NCBI GenBank assembly: GCA_963814985.1
Contig: CAWFFV010000111.1
Location: forward strand, 1 to 8,014
Direction of reading: 5' to 3'
Origin: CAWFFV01 sp963814985
GTDB taxonomy: Bacteria > Chloroflexota > Ktedonobacteria > Ktedonobacterales > Ktedonobacteraceae
DNA: 8,014 nt
Made by a program: the position numbers and the translations under genes. Below the pieces are notes generated by a model, which was given only the letters and a program-made list of their open reading frames with translations, made no database searches and was not told where the DNA came from. Positions 5,669 to 8,014 of the stretch are shown piece by piece. Position 1 is the first letter of the stretch; each line of letters starts with the position of its first letter.

Positions 5669-7084
5669 ATGCACGATAGAGGCTATGCCATTGGACAAAA
5701 GATCGGCAACTATCAGCTAATTGCGAAGATCGGCAGTGGCGCATACAGCTCGGTGTACCAGGGACGACATTACATTTTTGAAGGCGGTCCTGTGGTGGCA
5801 CTCAAGCTATTATATGCCGATATCAACTCTCCCGAGCAACAAAAAGAATTCGTTCAAGAGGCGCGTATCTGCATAAGCTCAAGCATCCGCATATTCTACC
5901 CATTATTGATGCAGGCATCGCTAAGGACATACCCTATCTGGTGATGGAATATATGGCGGGTGGCTCGTTGCAAGAGAAGATCTCGCCAGCGGGCGGGCGT
6001 CCTTTGCATCAGGGAGGCATTAATTATCCTCGTCACCACTAGGAACTGCGTTGCACTATCCACACCAGCGGGATGTGGTGCACCGCGATCTCAAGCCTGG
6101 TAATGTTGGTTTACTGAACGGGAGGAATGCGCCTGGCGGACTTTGGTCTCTCGGTCACATTAGGAACGGCGAGGACAGGGAACTTTGGAGCTCGTGGCAC
6201 ACCATCATATATGCCCCAGAGCAATTTGAAGGGAAGTTAAGTACCAAGAGTAATCCATATGCCTTAGGCTGTATCGCTTATGAAATTCTCACGGGTAGGA
6301 GACCATTCGATATGTCTCATCCGAACAACGAGGCGATGTGGTGTCAACGTGCGAAAGTTGCTCCGATATCGCCTCGAAATTCAACCCGGAACTACCTTAT
6401 GCAATCGAACAGGCGATTCTTACAGCTATGGCGAAGGATCAAACGGGCGGCATCGCGATGTCAGTGCGTTTTGGACGCTCTAGGTGCTACACCTATGGCG
6501 AATATAGTTCTGCGAACGCCGCCAGCTGTACACGTCGGCTAGTTACCCAGACAACCAACGCGTTTCCCCTCACTGAAAAGTGCTGATGTCGATTACAAGG
6601 CAGGGGGAACGGTTGAAGAAGCGCAAGAAATATTAACTAATCTTCTCCAGCTTATGAGCGTGAGTATAACATATACTCGACCCACGCCATGGCTTCAAAT
6701 TGGGCAAAAGGGCCTTGTGCTCTATGGGTCTTCTAATATGGGAGGCTGCGGTGGAAGCTGATGAAGTATGAATTGCGCAATCCATACAAAAAATATCGAG
6801 ATCGGCACCAGCGAAGGTGAGGTACTCTATGATCTGGAGAGTAATGAGGAAGCCCGGCGGGCGATGAATTATGTATTGTGCATTGATCCCAACAATGCCA
6901 AGATCTATGTTAGCAAAGGTGAATTAAATTCTGCCATGAAAAGAGGTATGCAGTAAATCTGGTGGCGACGAAGAGGAACATCGTGGATTAATTGCTGAGA
7001 TCTCAAGTAATGTGCTCTTTGATCTGCATCGGTATGATGAATGGTTAGGGAGAGGAAGAACTCTATCATAAAAAGGCTCTTTAG
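5669..7084 (+). pseudogene. Ser/Thr protein kinase with TPR tail, copy 2, decayed
   Basis: It starts MHDRGYAIGQKIGNYQLIAKIGSGAYSSVYQ and is about 90 % identical in bases to copy 1 over its first 200 bases. A missing C near 5869 ends the first frame at 5944. Later indels against copy 1 lie near 5985, 6002-6015, 6030-6045, 6105-6120 and 6215. HRDLKPGN survives near 6080, ADFGLS near 6140 and PEQFEGK near 6220, each in a different frame from its neighbour. The third glycine of the P-loop is Ser, and the conserved Asp of KSDQYALG is Asn (KSNPYALG). TPR remnants follow: VLYDLESNEEARRAM with IDPNNAKIYVSKGEL (6818-6930), NVLFDLHRYDE (about 7010-7042) and EELYHKKAL ending at TAG 7082-7084. With at least six indels and altered motif residues it cannot encode an active kinase. 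Confidence 0.88.
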
Positions 7085-7089
7085 TGTGT

Positions 7090-7095
7090 GAGGTG
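7090..7095 (+). promoter_or_regulatory. Ribosome binding site for the glycosyltransferase
   Basis: GAGGTG lies seven bases before ATG 7103 and just after the last stop of the kinase remnant. It supports 7103 as the original start even though the first frame lasts only 31 codons. Confidence 0.55.
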
Positions 7096-7102
7096 ACTCG
7101 TG

Positions 7103-8014
7103 ATGTGTATTTTGTTTGTGACTCCCTATGTGCCTTCTCCTATCATTGTAGGTTCTTTTCATATATTGATACAAACAATTGGCCACACCGCATGAAATCT
7201 CACTTGTTTCGCTACTATGTGACAGCCATGAAGAAGAGTTGGTGCATGAGGCGGACACACTTTAACTTCCACCTCGTGTTGTTCTCGCCCCTCTGCCTCG
7301 TGGCAAGCAGACCCCAAATTGTCTGTGGAGCATTTCCCTCGTTACTGCCCTTACGTGTAGCCGATCATCCGATCCTTAGCCTTTGTGCAACGTATCCCGG
7401 AGGCAGTAAACAGAAGCTAAAAGTCGTACATGGCGAGTTGATCAAAGTTGTTCCTGGATCGCACGCAAATTCGACACAGAAAAGGTTCCTGTTCATAATG
7501 ATTTTGGTCGATTGCATCTCCTTGAATTTGACAAGAGCAGTGGAGCTTCATCCAAGAGGTCCGTTGCACAATGCTTTTGACAAGGTCGCCCTGAAAATAA
7601 TTAAGCGCGGTACCAATATCTCTCCATGGCTGGTACATCATCAAGAGCCACCATGACCCCTGCTGATGATCCACATCGTCTCATAGTGTCAAGGGCGAGC
7701 AAACCTGAGCATATTCAAGTTGTACCAAATGGCGTACATATGTGCAGATTTTAATATCGAAGAACGCCACTAGATATGTTATTTGCTTGATTTCTGTGCT
7801 AAAATGGACGGACCATCCTAATTCACAGGCTATCCTGCATTTTTGTCGTGAGGTACTACCACAGGTTTGGGAGCGTCGACCACAAGTACACCTCACTATT
7901 GTTGGCAACAATCCGCCACAAGCAGTGCGTGACCTGAGTGCAGATCAGCGCATTATCGTTACAGGTTATGTGCCAGACATTCGACCCTATCTTGGAAAAG
8001 CCTCGATTGCTCTG
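7103..8014 (+). pseudogene. GT4-type glycosyltransferase, multiply frameshifted, cut by window end
   Basis: GT-B glycosyltransferases move a sugar from a nucleotide donor in polysaccharide or glycolipid synthesis. The protein appears only when frames are joined. MCILFVTPYVPSPI (7103-7195) is the usual N-terminal strand. HEISLVSLLCDSHEEEL (from 7191) and PPRVVLAPLPRGK follow, with an in-frame TAA at 7263-7265 between them. Next come FVQRIPEAVNRS (about 7382-7417), KVVHGELIKVVPGSHA, VDCISLNLTRA (about 7509-7541), MTPADDPHRLIVSRASKPEHIQVVPNGV (7653-7736), AKMDG (about 7801-7812) and HPNSQAILHFCREVLPQVWE..TIVG..IVTGYVPDIRPYLGKASIAL (7814-8014, still open). The order matches GT4 enzymes: N-terminal domain, VPNG hinge, then donor-binding domain. 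I count at least five frame changes plus one stop. The end lies outside the window. Confidence 0.75.

Noticed and set aside
7084..7656. 190-aa continuous plus-strand frame taken as one protein
   Set aside because: Only its later part (from about 7414) matches the glycosyltransferase. The earlier part is out of frame with the true N-terminus starting at 7103.
7417..7911. Minus-strand open frames at 7417-7674 and 7681-7911
   Set aside because: They are antisense shadows of the glycosyltransferase, whose plus-strand motifs (VDCIS, VPNG, HPNSQAIL) occupy the same bases.

Overview
The window looks like part of a large, repeat-rich genome from the Ktedonobacteria (phylum Chloroflexota). That is an inference. 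It rests on the eukaryote-like Ser/Thr kinase fused to TPR repeats and present as a duplicated unit, on orphan NRPS accessory genes (MbtH, type II thioesterase), on GC content near 50 % and on long hairpin-rich intergenic repeats. There is no rRNA, tRNA, CRISPR array or recognisable transposase.

Layout. 1-319: repeat DNA made of a palindromic module (2-48) and a 264-bp MITE-like element with 20-bp perfect terminal inverted repeats (56-319). 320-420: structured leader. 421-1871 (+): aldehyde dehydrogenase. 2032-2256 (+): MbtH-like protein behind a good sigma70-type promoter. 2339-3095 (+): type II thioesterase. 3098-3486 (-): RidA-family protein, convergent with the thioesterase and 2 bp from it. 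3548-3715: a second repeat block with a 26-bp hairpin and an inverted copy of the 2-48 module. 3740-5534 (+): Ser/Thr kinase with TPR tail (copy 1) and its upstream region. 5513-7084 (+): a duplicated, heavily decayed kinase-TPR copy 2 including its upstream region. 7103-8014 (+): a GT4-type glycosyltransferase that runs off the window end and has no long continuous reading frame.

Function. MbtH and the type II thioesterase are helper proteins of non-ribosomal peptide assembly. RidA and the aldehyde dehydrogenase could supply or clean up precursors, but that link rests only on position. No NRPS module is visible. The four genes sit between inverted copies of the same repeat module, so they may be a displaced accessory cassette. 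The kinase-TPR pair probably belongs to a separate signalling family.

The dominant feature is frame disruption. Every recognisable gene except the 74-aa MbtH gene carries at least one indel relative to its family. The breaks are light in the aldehyde dehydrogenase, thioesterase, RidA and the copy 1 kinase domain. They are heavy in kinase copy 2 and the glycosyltransferase. Either the region is degrading, or the sequence contains base-call indel errors, or both. Substitutions at conserved kinase residues in copy 2 and a stop inside the glycosyltransferase frame favour some genuine decay.
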